Origin: Robinsoniella peoriensis
GTDB lineage: Bacteria > Bacillota > Clostridia > Lachnospirales > Lachnospiraceae
Direction: 5' to 3'
Length of the DNA stretch: 64,000 nt
Assembly (NCBI RefSeq): GCF_000797495.1
Contig: NZ_JTGN01000013.1
Location: 82,469-146,468, forward strand
Positions 18,640 to 27,588 of the stretch are shown here, piece by piece. The position numbers and the translations under genes are program-made. The first letter of the stretch is position 1, and every line of letters starts with the position of its first letter. Below the pieces are notes generated by a model, which saw only the letters and a list, made by a program, of their open reading frames with translations, was not told the origin of the DNA and searched no databases.

Positions 18640-20184
18640 ATGGGGTGGTACAGACCAAAGGGAGCAATCACCGTATTCTTAAGTTTAGTTAGTGTACTGT
18701 TCTTATCTCTGATCTGTACAATGGCTGAATCGGCAAGGGTGCAGGGTGCAAGAGCGAAAGCAGAAGCAGTTTTGAACATGGGACTATTTTCTGTGTTTGG
18801 AGAATATGAGAAAAAGCTTCTGAATCAATATGATATTTTATTTTTGGACGGAGCTTATGGGAGCGGTACATATCATTCGGATAAAGTCAGACTCCGCATG
18901 GAGGATTTCATGTCCTATAATATCAATCCAGGTAAAGGATTTTCAGGCAATACTTTTGATCCGCTGAAGATGCAATTAGAGGATTGTAATATTAAGGGGA
19001 TTTCATTGGCAACGGATGAGAAGGGAGAACCGTTTTACCAACAGGCAGTTACATTTATGAAGGATAACCTGGGGACAGAAGTCCTGAACAAATTATTAAA
19101 GGATTCGGATAAAGCAAAGGAACAGGAGGAAGCTCAAAAGCTTTATGAAGAAAGTGATGAAAATAATGGAAAGCAGCTGGAAGAGCTTAAAAGGCAGGAA
19201 GAAGATAGAATGGAGCAGGAAAGGCAGGAGGCAGAAAATAATAGTGGAAAAGAGGATTTAGAACTGCCGGCGGAACCGGAAGAAGTACCGGAACCGGTTG
19301 AGAATCCACTGGAAATCATTAAGAAAATAAAGGAAATGGGAGTATTGGCTCTGGTTCTTAAAGATCCGGATGCTTTATCTCAGAAAGCATTGAATATAGC
19401 AGAAATACCGTCCGGACGAGAGCTTGAAGAAGGAAACCTTCCTATTATAAAGAAGCATGATGGATTGAGCGGAGATGTTCTGTTTCAAGAATATCTGTTG
19501 GATCATTTTCCTGATATGACCTCCAAGAAGAAGGAAGGGGCGCTGGATTATCAAATAGAGTATATTTTATGCGGGAAAGAGAGTGATCAGGAGAACTTAA
19601 AAGGTGTTGTGAACCGACTGCTTTTACTGCGGGAAGGGAGTAATTTTTTATATGCGTTGTCAAATCAGGAAATGCAGACCCAGGCGGGAGCATTGGCAGC
19701 TGCAATTGTAGGTGTATTGGCAGTACCGGGACTTGTGACAGTGACAAAAATGGCGCTATTGCTGGCATGGGCATATGGGGAGAGTCTTTTGGATGTGCGC
19801 ACCCTGCTTTCAGGGGGCAGGATAGCATTGGAAAAGACAGCGGCTACATGGAAACTTTCTTTGGAAAACCTGGGAAAGATAACAGAGCTTTTGCAGGAGG
19901 ATGGAAGTTCGGACCAAAAGGGTTTAACTTATCGGGAGTATTTAAGAATGCTGCTGTTTACGGGGAAGAAGGCGCAGTATCCTATGAGGGGACTTGATTT
20001 AATAGAAGCGAATTTAAGAATGGAGGATAGTACCAAACACTTCAGGACAGATGCCTGTATCGAACAGATAAAAGCAGATACAAAATGGCAGGTCAATCCG
20101 TTGTTTATGAGAGTATCCGGAGCATTTTTGGGAATTGGAGAAGAAACCATAAAGTTTGAAGCAGAGGGTGTTTTTTCTTATTAA
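18640..20184 (+). CDS. DUF5702-like Tad locus protein
   Basis: A 514-residue protein with an N-terminal membrane helix preceded by GAITVFLSLVSVLFLSLICT, similar to the TadG/TadE-type leaders of minor pilins, then a large outside domain. Residues about 160-225 are a highly charged coiled-coil stretch rich in Glu, Lys and Gln. A second hydrophobic stretch sits at about 350-380. DUF5702 proteins occupy this place in clostridial Tad clusters; their function is not known. The start is ATG 18640 behind GGGGAG; the ATG at 18622 is an alternative. Confidence 0.75.
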   Translation: MGWYRPKGAITVFLSLVSVLFLSLICTMAESARVQGARAKAEAVLNMGLFSVFGEYEKKLLNQYDILFLDGAYGSGTYHSDKVRLRMEDFMSYNINPGKGFSGNTFDPLKMQLEDCNIKGISLATDEKGEPFYQQAVTFMKDNLGTEVLNKLLKDSDKAKEQEEAQKLYEESDENNGKQLEELKRQEEDRMEQERQEAENNSGKEDLELPAEPEEVPEPVENPLEIIKKIKEMGVLALVLKDPDALSQKALNIAEIPSGRELEEGNLPIIKKHDGLSGDVLFQEYLLDHFPDMTSKKKEGALDYQIEYILCGKESDQENLKGVVNRLLLLREGSNFLYALSNQEMQTQAGALAAAIVGVLAVPGLVTVTKMALLLAWAYGESLLDVRTLLSGGRIALEKTAATWKLSLENLGKITELLQEDGSSDQKGLTYREYLRMLLFTGKKAQYPMRGLDLIEANLRMEDSTKHFRTDACIEQIKADTKWQVNPLFMRVSGAFLGIGEETIKFEAEGVFSY

Positions 20185-20229
20185 GTCAGGATGAACAATA
20201 GAAATTAGGTGAAGGTGAGGTGGATAAGG

Positions 20230-21162
20230 ATGTTCTTTCGTTGTATCAGATTCCATAAAAACAAAAATAAAAACATAATTAAGAACCAAAATAAAAACCA
20301 AAACAAAAACCAAAATATTAAAAGAAAGGTAAAGAACTCTCTCCCGGCAATGATTCATAAAATGATCCATGACAACGGAAGAATATCCTTATCTGCCTTA
20401 CGGCAGGCAAGTCTGACTATAGAAGCGGCAGTGGCATTACCATTATTTCTGTTCGCCATGATTTCTGTCTTATACTTTATACAGATAGTAGATTTATCAG
20501 TACGGCTGACCGGGGCGGTATGTGAGACCAGCAGTGAAATGGCTGTATATGCATATGTAAAAAATGCGGGGAATCTGCAGGAGGGAGGCATATCGGATAT
20601 TATTACCGGTGGACTGTCTGCCGCTTATGCTAAGAACAAGGTGAAAATCAGGGGGAGATTGCAGGAAAACTGGGGCAGCCTCAGCCTGTTAAGGTCATCG
20701 TTCCTGAAAAAAAGTCAAATAATCGATTTGGCAGGAACGTATCAGGTGAAGTATCCGGTGACCTTATTCCCCATGAAACAAATAAAAATAGCTACAAGAG
20801 GAAGAGTAAGAGCGTGGACCGGCAGAGATGGTGTCAATGGCGATGGCAGCACTGAGGGTGAAGGAGCATTGGTTTTGATAACGGTAAACGGTAAGGTTTA
20901 CCACAAAGATCCGGAATGCTCCCACATAAAATTATCCATTAAGCCGGTTAACAAAGATGCTGTGGAACACCTCAGAAACGAATCCGGAGGTAAATATTAT
21001 CCTTGCGGACAGTGCCAGGGTGGAAGCAATACGGTATATATAACGGATACCGGAGACAAATATCATTCTTCGCTGGGGTGCAGCGGGTTAAAGAGAGGAA
21101 TATTACTGGTTCCCATGTCTGAGGTACCAGACTGGCAGCCCTGTTCCAGGTGCGGGCAGTAA
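20230..21162 (+). CDS. TadE-like pseudopilin with duplicated Cys-rich tail
   Basis: A 310-residue protein. The N-terminus is an unusually long basic, low-complexity Lys/Asn tract (residues 8-35), then a TadE-type leader and helix (ASLTIEAAVALPLFLFAMISV). The C-terminal 95 residues hold two copies of a pattern His-x4-Cys ... Pro-Cys-x2-Cys (YHKDPECSH ... YPCGQC and YHSSLGCSG ... QPCSRC), which looks like a pair of small metal-binding modules outside the cell. The start at 20230 follows AAGGTGAGG. It is likely a minor pilin; the role of the cysteine modules is unknown. Confidence 0.8.
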   Translation: MFFRCIRFHKNKNKNIIKNQNKNQNKNQNIKRKVKNSLPAMIHKMIHDNGRISLSALRQASLTIEAAVALPLFLFAMISVLYFIQIVDLSVRLTGAVCETSSEMAVYAYVKNAGNLQEGGISDIITGGLSAAYAKNKVKIRGRLQENWGSLSLLRSSFLKKSQIIDLAGTYQVKYPVTLFPMKQIKIATRGRVRAWTGRDGVNGDGSTEGEGALVLITVNGKVYHKDPECSHIKLSIKPVNKDAVEHLRNESGGKYYPCGQCQGGSNTVYITDTGDKYHSSLGCSGLKRGILLVPMSEVPDWQPCSRCGQ

Positions 21163-21274
21163 GAAGTGATCTGGACCCAGGCTTAAAGGTACACGTAAAA
21201 AAGTTCTGGTTAGAGGTTCACGTAATAAACGTAAAAAGTTGATGAAAAAGATTCACATTCAAGAAAGGTATGCA

Positions 21275-21706
21275 ATGAATAAAGCAGGTTTATTATTATT
21301 TCTGATTATCAGTGCGGGATTAGATATTAAACGAAAAGAAGTGTCAATGGTATTAACTGGTCTTTTTGCAGCAGCAGCTGTTATCTGTAATCTCGCCTAT
21401 CAGCAAATTCCGGTTATTATCTGGGTCTGCGGTATTTTACCGGGTATATTCTTTTTGGCTGTAGGATGGGCGACAAGGGGAGCTGTTGGAAGCGGTGATG
21501 GATTTGTTATTGCAGTGTGCGGATTATTTTTGGGAATTTGGGGGAATATCCAATTGCTGCTGATTGCGCTCTTTCTTTCTGCCCTGTACAGCATGGTTTT
21601 AATCGTGGTTAAGAAGGTAAAGAGGAGCCATACCATTGCATTTATACCATTTTTATTATTAGGCTATGTCATTATGCTGACATTTGCCGGAGGTGAGGTG
21701 TATTAA
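21275..21706 (+). CDS. Second A24-type prepilin peptidase
   Basis: A 143-residue polytopic membrane protein with both A24 aspartates: SAGLDIKRKEV near residue 17 and VGSGDGFVI near residue 80. It is shorter than CpaA at 13338 and probably cleaves the TadE-like pseudopilins encoded on either side. I choose ATG 21275 because of AAGAAAGG six bases upstream; a TTG/ATG at 21239/21242 is possible. The preceding 112 bases hold no other gene. Confidence 0.8.
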   Translation: MNKAGLLLFLIISAGLDIKRKEVSMVLTGLFAAAAVICNLAYQQIPVIIWVCGILPGIFFLAVGWATRGAVGSGDGFVIAVCGLFLGIWGNIQLLLIALFLSALYSMVLIVVKKVKRSHTIAFIPFLLLGYVIMLTFAGGEVY

Positions 21707-21707
21707 A

Positions 21708-22154
21708 TTGTGGAAAAGGAAGAAAGGAAGCTATACAGTGGAAGCCGCCATGCTGATGAGTATCTTAATACCCGTTTTTATTGGAATCATTTATCTGGGT
21801 TTTTTTCTTCATGATAAAGCATTGCTTGAAGGAGCTGCATTGGAAACGGCACTCTATGCCAGCCTTCATAATGTAGATAATAAGAATAACAATGAAGTGG
21901 AAGCACGGGCAGGAGCATTGGTTAAGGAAAGGCTTTTGGGAACCAGAAAGTTAAAAAGTTCCGTGTCAATGGGGAAAGAGAATATTACGGTAAATTATAG
22001 CGGACTATTTCCGGTTCCGGGGTTTGTAGTCTCATACTTTATGGGAAATGAACTGAGAATCGGTGTTAATAAAAAATATACGTTAAAGCGTCCGGGTGAT
22101 ACCATACGCAAAGTAAAAGGTTTGCAGCGGCTTTTGGATAAGGGGGAAAAATAA
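21708..22154 (+). CDS. TadE-like minor pilin
   Basis: A 148-residue protein with a basic start, the TadE leader KGSYTVEAAMLMSILIPVFIGIIY and a single membrane helix, then an outside domain of about 110 residues. The Glu after the cleavage site is present (VEAAM). It starts at TTG 21708 behind GAGGTG, one base after the stop of the peptidase gene; a TTG at 21684 is an alternative. Confidence 0.8.
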   Translation: MWKRKKGSYTVEAAMLMSILIPVFIGIIYLGFFLHDKALLEGAALETALYASLHNVDNKNNNEVEARAGALVKERLLGTRKLKSSVSMGKENITVNYSGLFPVPGFVVSYFMGNELRIGVNKKYTLKRPGDTIRKVKGLQRLLDKGEK

Positions 22155-23794
22155 TGCAGGTAAGCTATAAAAGAGATATGAATCATAATTATCTGATTCT
22201 GGATCCGGAAGAACAGATATATGGGAGCGAATATCAGATCCGAATGCTATCCATGAATGATATACGGGGGCTGTTAAAATGCAATATGAAAAAAATGGAC
22301 GGAAAAGTTTATTTTTACTATGAAGTTACATCAAAGCAGTCGTTGGAGCGGATCTTTGAAAAGAGTACTATGACCATGGATGACATTAAAACGCTTCTCC
22401 TTGGAGTTAAATCTTCCATTGAGAATGTTGCGGCTTACCTGCTGGAACCGGATCATGTATTATTAGACCCTTCTTATATTTATATGGATATTGAAACGAA
22501 AGAGCCCTGCCTTTGTTATCTGCCTTCTTATAAAGGCTCTATTACAAGCTCATTCAAAGAACTTGCGGAGTTTATACTTAAGAGATTAGATCATAACGAT
22601 CATGGAGCGGTATCTCTGGGATATGATATCTACAGGCAGACAACAGAAGAAAATTTTAGTATAGAACAGATTATACAGAGTGTTTACAGGGTGCAGACAT
22701 CCTCTGATTTAAGGTTATCCCGTAACTCCGGTCAGCCAGGTGAGCCTGATGTAAATGCTGAGCTTACATCAAAGGCTTCTAAGTCCGTTAAAGCTGAAAT
22801 GAACCAAAAGGAGGAACTTGAGGAAAGTCCGTTTATAGATACCACAGATGCGGAATTAAAGAGACAAATCTTAGGTGAAAAGGAAGACGGAAAAGTAAAA
22901 GAAGAGTCGGGGCAAAAAAGAGACAAAAATAAAGAAATAAAAAATAAAGATATAAAGGTTAAAGAACGTAAAGTTAAAGAAGTTAAAAAAAATAATGAAG
23001 TTAAGGGGAAGCATGATAAAAGTTCCTATTATAATAGGAAGGAAGACGGCAAAAATAAACCCGGGAGGGAAATTCGAGGCAGTCATAAAATTTGGGACAA
23101 GGTGAATTTTAAATTAAATTTTTTTATAATTACTGTGACAGCTGCGATCATAGGAGGGATATTTGCGGCAGGAAGTTATTTGGAAGCAGACATGACCCTG
23201 TTGGGAGGCATTGTCTTTTCTGTGTTAGGGGGAGCGGGATATTTCATTTCCTTTATTAATAGGAAGAAACTCAACAAAAATGAAAAACAAAACAAAGGAA
23301 ACTCGGATATAGATAACATAGCAGAATTTCTGGAAGAAGATGAGAATGATATAGAGGCAGGGGTAATTAGCGGCATGGAAGCGGCATTTAGGCCAGATAT
23401 GAAATTAAGGAGCCAAACTAAAATAGAGGAGGGGTATCAGGCAGAGAAGGAAGAACAAATTGGACAAACTACAATTCTCTGCGGAGATGAAGAACTTAAA
23501 AAATTATGTTTTATCAGTATGGAACCTCATTTAAGAGGGAATATTCTTTTATATGATAAAACACTGTATATAGGAAAGATGAAGTCTAAGGTGGATGTAC
23601 GGATAGATCTTCCGGTAGTAAGCAGGGTTCATGCTAAAATCTGGCAGGAAGAAGGTTCATTCTATGTTATGGATTTAAACTCCATGAATGGAACGTTCCT
23701 TAATGGAGAGAGGCTGGAAGCTAATGAAAAACGTGAAATCAGGCCTTCGGATGAAGTGGCTTTTGCCAGCGCTTCCTATTATATAGGAAGGTAA
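22154..23794 (+). CDS. DUF6382/FHA domain membrane protein
   Basis: 546 residues. An N-terminal DUF6382-like domain (about 1-185) is followed by a Lys/Glu-rich linker (about 230-305), two adjacent membrane spans (about 322-366), a second linker and a C-terminal FHA domain (about 460-546) with the motif IDLPVVSRVHAKI and SMNGTFLNGERL. FHA domains bind phosphothreonine, so this is probably a signalling protein that links a Ser/Thr kinase to the pilus machine. Its ATG overlaps the stop of the TadE-like gene, and it ends the cluster. Confidence 0.8.
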   Translation: MQVSYKRDMNHNYLILDPEEQIYGSEYQIRMLSMNDIRGLLKCNMKKMDGKVYFYYEVTSKQSLERIFEKSTMTMDDIKTLLLGVKSSIENVAAYLLEPDHVLLDPSYIYMDIETKEPCLCYLPSYKGSITSSFKELAEFILKRLDHNDHGAVSLGYDIYRQTTEENFSIEQIIQSVYRVQTSSDLRLSRNSGQPGEPDVNAELTSKASKSVKAEMNQKEELEESPFIDTTDAELKRQILGEKEDGKVKEESGQKRDKNKEIKNKDIKVKERKVKEVKKNNEVKGKHDKSSYYNRKEDGKNKPGREIRGSHKIWDKVNFKLNFFIITVTAAIIGGIFAAGSYLEADMTLLGGIVFSVLGGAGYFISFINRKKLNKNEKQNKGNSDIDNIAEFLEEDENDIEAGVISGMEAAFRPDMKLRSQTKIEEGYQAEKEEQIGQTTILCGDEELKKLCFISMEPHLRGNILLYDKTLYIGKMKSKVDVRIDLPVVSRVHAKIWQEEGSFYVMDLNSMNGTFLNGERLEANEKREIRPSDEVAFASASYYIGR

Positions 23795-23926
23795 GCGTTC
23801 ATATGAAACTTAAAATAGGGGTGTAAGCGTTAAATATAGCAGAACTTATCCCTGATTGGTTGCAGAACCGGGTGCGTTATGATAAGATAACTTCAGAAAA
23901 CAGGTGAAGTTAATGGAGGAAAATAG

Positions 23927-24628
23927 ATGAATATCATAGGAATTATTGGAGCGATGGATGTAGAAGTAGACGCACTGAAGAAGGAAATGGAAAATAAAAC
24001 AGTTACGGTTAAGGCTGGTATGGAATTTTGCCAGGGTATCTTAAAAGGACAAAACGTTGTTATTGTAAGAAGTGGAATAGGAAAGGTAAATGCGGCGGTT
24101 TGCACACAGATCTTAGTGGATGTCTTCCATATAACCAGAGTAATAAATACTGGTATAGCAGGATCACTGAATGCAGGGATTGAGATCGGTGATGTGGTTA
24201 TTGCTACAGATCTTGTACATCATGATATGGATGCTACAAATTTTGGATATCCATTGGGACAGATCCCTCAGCTGGATGTATTTGCTTTTGCAGCAGATAA
24301 AGAGATTTCCGAAATCGCAGCAAAAGCCTGCCAGGAAGCAAATCCTGATATTCAGGTATTTCGGGGAAGAATAGTAAGTGGCGATCAGTTTATCAGTAAT
24401 AAAGAAGTGAAGAATAAGATTACGGATAACTTTCAGGCCTATTGTACAGAGATGGAAGGGGCAGCAATTGCCCAGACCGCATATCTTAATAAGATACCAT
24501 TTGCAGTTGTCAGAGCAATTTCCGATAAATCTGATGATAGCGCAACAATGGATTATCCTACTTTTGAGGCAAAAGCTGCACAGCACAGTGTAAATCTTGT
24601 GAAAAAGCTGATGGAGGTATTAGGCTAA
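23927..24628 (+). CDS. mtnN: 5'-methylthioadenosine/S-adenosylhomocysteine nucleosidase
   Basis: A 233-residue cytoplasmic enzyme that hydrolyses MTA and SAH to adenine plus the thioribose sugar, in the methionine salvage and activated methyl cycle. It is full length for the family. Visible motifs are GAMDVEVDAL (catalytic Glu), NTGIAGSL, and EMEGAAIAQ, with the catalytic Asp in AISDKSDDSA. It follows a TGGAGG site. The 132 bases between the FHA gene and this one hold no clear terminator. Confidence 0.95.
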   Translation: MNIIGIIGAMDVEVDALKKEMENKTVTVKAGMEFCQGILKGQNVVIVRSGIGKVNAAVCTQILVDVFHITRVINTGIAGSLNAGIEIGDVVIATDLVHHDMDATNFGYPLGQIPQLDVFAFAADKEISEIAAKACQEANPDIQVFRGRIVSGDQFISNKEVKNKITDNFQAYCTEMEGAAIAQTAYLNKIPFAVVRAISDKSDDSATMDYPTFEAKAAQHSVNLVKKLMEVLG

Positions 24629-24635
24629 TTCGGAT

Positions 24636-24667
24636 TTTTGGTGGGGAGAGGACATGCTCTCCCCCAA
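24636..24667 (+). terminator. Hairpin after mtnN, no clear U-run
   Basis: GGGGAGAG (24643-24650) pairs with CTCTCCCC, extended by TTTGG/CCAAA with a bulge. No T-tract follows directly, so termination is uncertain. Confidence 0.5.
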
Positions 24668-24952
24668 ATCAAAAGCAATGCAAGTAAATTTTTATTATAT
24701 TTTTTACCGAATCAAAATTTTTTTGAAAATATCTTGGCAAATCTGCAGAAAGCATTTCAAATATTTTTTAAACATTTCTGAAGCATTCCCCAAACTGCCT
24801 TCGAACCGCTAAAATAAATGGATTTCAGGAAATTGACTTATGAAAAAATGAGTTATTTCACAGTGAAATTGAAGGGGCTAACTTGAACCCCAAAACTCCA
24901 AAAACCCCCGTAAATAAGCCGTTTCCGAGGTTTTTTTGTCGAACGATTCTAC
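24668..24952. other. AT-rich intergenic region without a gene
   Basis: About 285 bases with no credible frame. It has A/T tracts, a weak GGGG/CCCC hairpin near 24874-24894 and an imperfect stem before a T-run at 24930-24937 that may be a weak terminator. Confidence 0.4.
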
Positions 24953-24981
24953 TTTACAAATTATTTTTTGTGGGATATGAT
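24953..24981 (+). promoter_or_regulatory. Promoter of the 25017 membrane protein gene
   Basis: TTTACA (24953-24958), 17 bases, TATGAT (24976-24981). The gene starts about 30 bases after the expected transcription start. Confidence 0.65.
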
Positions 24982-25016
24982 GGCGGTACAAATCAGAAAG
25001 GTGAAGGGGGATCACA

Positions 25017-25847
25017 ATGATAAGGTCTATCTTACAACAAAACATGTTATTTTACGCAATGGCAGCAATCTGTATTTTGGGGGTAATCAGTCAACTAGTA
25101 TTAAATATTCTATATGACAGACTGATACGGGATGCAGAAAACTACACAGAAGCGAAAGGAAAGTTTATGAAGCGGTTACGACAGCAATACGTCGCGAGTA
25201 AACGGTTAAATGAGGGGTTAACCAATACATCAGTTTTTGTAAAGAAAAGCATTTATCAGTATCATTGCCTTGGCATGAATCTACACCAATGGCGCCGTAT
25301 GGGAGGAACAGCACTTGTTCTATGTTTAGGAATAGCCGGAGCAGGATATCTGCTGGCAGGTGCACAAAACTTCGCAGTAAATATTGTACAGAATTATCTA
25401 TGGGCCGGTGGAGCGGCGCTGCTGCTGCTACTAGGAACCCAGGCGGTGATTGATGTTGGATATAAAAACAGGTATTTGCAGGTACAGTTGGAAGATTACC
25501 TGGCAAATTCCGGAATAGGACATGCTTATAAGGAGGTGGACCTATCATCACTATCGGAGAGTGAGAAAAAGCAGGAGCCGGTATCAGAGGCAGAGTCAGT
25601 AAAAGAGAAAGAAAAGACGCCGATTTCACTAGGGGTGAAAAAGCGGCAGGTCAGGCCGCTGGAAAGTAAGGCGCAAAAAGATAAGCGTGAGTTAAAACAG
25701 AATCTGGCAAGAATAAAGGAGGGGTTAGATGAGACTGCGGCAGATCGTGAGCATAGCAAGGAGCGGAACACGGAAATCCTAAAACAAATGGATCCTGCGG
25801 AGCAGGAACGAGTCATAAGGGAGGTGCTAAAGGAATTTTTGTCTTGA
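25017..25847 (+). CDS. Unknown membrane protein with charged tail
   Basis: I do not recognise this 276-residue protein. It has a membrane span at about 11-30, a basic segment (31-90), two further spans (about 96-118 and 128-148), and a long hydrophilic C-terminal half rich in Glu, Lys and Ser that should lie in the cytoplasm and is partly coiled-coil (about 220-276). The N-terminus (ILGVISQLVLNILYDRLI) and pairing of spans suggest a scaffold or regulator of a membrane process. A good promoter and a GAAGGGGG site precede it. It ends 69 bases before pgi and has no other close neighbour. Confidence 0.75.
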   Translation: MIRSILQQNMLFYAMAAICILGVISQLVLNILYDRLIRDAENYTEAKGKFMKRLRQQYVASKRLNEGLTNTSVFVKKSIYQYHCLGMNLHQWRRMGGTALVLCLGIAGAGYLLAGAQNFAVNIVQNYLWAGGAALLLLLGTQAVIDVGYKNRYLQVQLEDYLANSGIGHAYKEVDLSSLSESEKKQEPVSEAESVKEKEKTPISLGVKKRQVRPLESKAQKDKRELKQNLARIKEGLDETAADREHSKERNTEILKQMDPAEQERVIREVLKEFLS

Positions 25848-25916
25848 TTAAGTGTAGTACATTTGGTAGAATGATGGATAAGAACATATAAAACACGCAT
25901 AGAAGGAGTGAATATC

Positions 25917-27266
25917 ATGGGAAATAAAGTAACGTTTGATTATTCAAAAGCAGCTGGATTTATTGGTGAAAACGAAGTAGAAGCAATGAAAAATATAGTT
26001 GCTGCTGCTAAGGACACGCTGGTATCAAAGACAGGTGCTGGGAATGATTTCCTGGGATGGATTGATTTACCTGTAGATTATGACAAGGAAGAGTTTGGAA
26101 GAATTGAGAAGTCAGCGGAAAAAATTCAGGGAGACAGTGAGGTGCTGCTGGTCATTGGTATCGGTGGATCCTATCTTGGTGCCAGAGCGGCAATAGAATT
26201 TTTACGCCACAACTTTTATAATATGGTTTCAAAGGAAATCCGTAAGACACCGGAGATTTATTATGTAGGAAACAGCATAAGCAGCACCTATTTAAAGCAT
26301 TTAATCGATGTTATCGGGGACAGAGATTTTTCTGTAAACATTATATCAAAATCAGGTACCACTACTGAACCAGCAATTGCTTTCCGTATTTTCAAAGAAA
26401 TGCTGGAAAAGAAATATGGCAAGGCAGAAGCAGCCAAGAGAATCTATGCTACAACGGACAAGGCCAGAGGGGCCCTTAAAAACCTGGCTACCGAAGAAGG
26501 TTATGAAAGCTTCGTAGTTCCGGATGATGTAGGCGGACGTTTCTCCGTATTAACCGCAGTAGGACTGCTTCCTATCGCAGTAAGTGGAGCAGATATTAAG
26601 AAGTTGATGGAGGGCGCTGCGTCCGGAAGACAGCGCGCTCTGGAAGCTGATTTTGAAGAAAATGATGCATTACAGTATGCAGCAATCCGTAATATCCTGT
26701 TAAGAAAAGGCAAATCAGTAGAGATATTAGCCAACTATGAACCAAGCTTACACTACGTATCTGAATGGTGGAAACAATTATATGGCGAGAGTGAAGGAAA
26801 AGACCAAAAGGGAATATTCCCTGCAAGCGTAGATCTGACTACAGATCTCCATTCTATGGGTCAGTTTATCCAGGACGGAAGCCGTATTATGTTCGAAACA
26901 GTATTGAATGTAGAAGAGTCTCAGTGTGAGTTAAAAATCGGGGAAGAGCCGGTAGATTTAGATGGCCTCAATTATCTTGCAGGACAAACTGTGGATTTTG
27001 TAAATAAAAGTGCTATGAATGGAACGATCCTTGCTCATACGGATGGAAATGTGCCAAATCTGATGGTAACCATTCCGAAGCAGGATGAGTTTTCCTTAGG
27101 TGAGCTGTTCTATTTCTTCGAATTTGCATGTGGTGTCAGCGGCTATACATTGGGAGTAAATCCTTTCAATCAGCCGGGTGTCGAAAGCTACAAGAAGAAT
27201 ATGTTTGCGTTACTTGGAAAACCAGGATTTGAAAAAGAAAGAGAAGAATTGTTAAAACGTTTATAG
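25917..27266 (+). CDS. pgi: Glucose-6-phosphate isomerase
   Basis: A 449-residue cytoplasmic enzyme of glycolysis that interconverts glucose-6-phosphate and fructose-6-phosphate; this is the usual length for the short Firmicute form. Motifs seen are IGIGGSYLGARAAIE, the sugar-phosphate loop SKSGTTTEPAIAFR, and GGRFSVLTAVGLLP. I start at ATG 25917, eight bases after AAGGAG, instead of the GTG at 25908 that overlaps the binding site. Confidence 0.95.
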   Translation: MGNKVTFDYSKAAGFIGENEVEAMKNIVAAAKDTLVSKTGAGNDFLGWIDLPVDYDKEEFGRIEKSAEKIQGDSEVLLVIGIGGSYLGARAAIEFLRHNFYNMVSKEIRKTPEIYYVGNSISSTYLKHLIDVIGDRDFSVNIISKSGTTTEPAIAFRIFKEMLEKKYGKAEAAKRIYATTDKARGALKNLATEEGYESFVVPDDVGGRFSVLTAVGLLPIAVSGADIKKLMEGAASGRQRALEADFEENDALQYAAIRNILLRKGKSVEILANYEPSLHYVSEWWKQLYGESEGKDQKGIFPASVDLTTDLHSMGQFIQDGSRIMFETVLNVEESQCELKIGEEPVDLDGLNYLAGQTVDFVNKSAMNGTILAHTDGNVPNLMVTIPKQDEFSLGELFYFFEFACGVSGYTLGVNPFNQPGVESYKKNMFALLGKPGFEKEREELLKRL

Positions 27267-27588
27267 AAGTGATTTTTATCGAGGTATTAAGAAAGGTATT
27301 TAGCCGCAGTCTGCGGCAGATGATGTTAAAATAGATCGAAGCAGCTATTTTGTAACAATTAGTATTTTTAAGATAGAAGTTCATAGATATAGGTTTTAAT
27401 TAGTGCGATTCCAGGGATAAGTGGGCCTAATTCTAGATATGGTTCACAAAATCAGGAAAACTGCATAAATTCATATAGAAGGGGGCTGCCTTGTGTTATA
27501 TAAGGTGGCCTTTTTCCGATGGATTTTATATGGATTCAGGTAAACGCCTAAACGCAGGTAGTATGAGATGTCGGAAAGGAAAGCCGTA
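27267..27588. other. Intergenic region after pgi
   Basis: About 320 bases without a gene. A tight perfect inverted repeat GCCGCAG/CTGCGGC lies at 27303-27317, and a terminator-like hairpin at 27484-27515 is listed separately. No clear promoter for the next gene was found. Confidence 0.45.
27484..27515 (+). terminator. Terminator-like hairpin ahead of the dehydrogenase gene
   Basis: GGCTGCCTT (27484-27492) pairs with AAGGTGGCC (27502-27510) with two G-T wobbles, followed by TTTTT. It may end the pgi transcript or attenuate the downstream gene, which starts 74 bases later. Confidence 0.65.
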
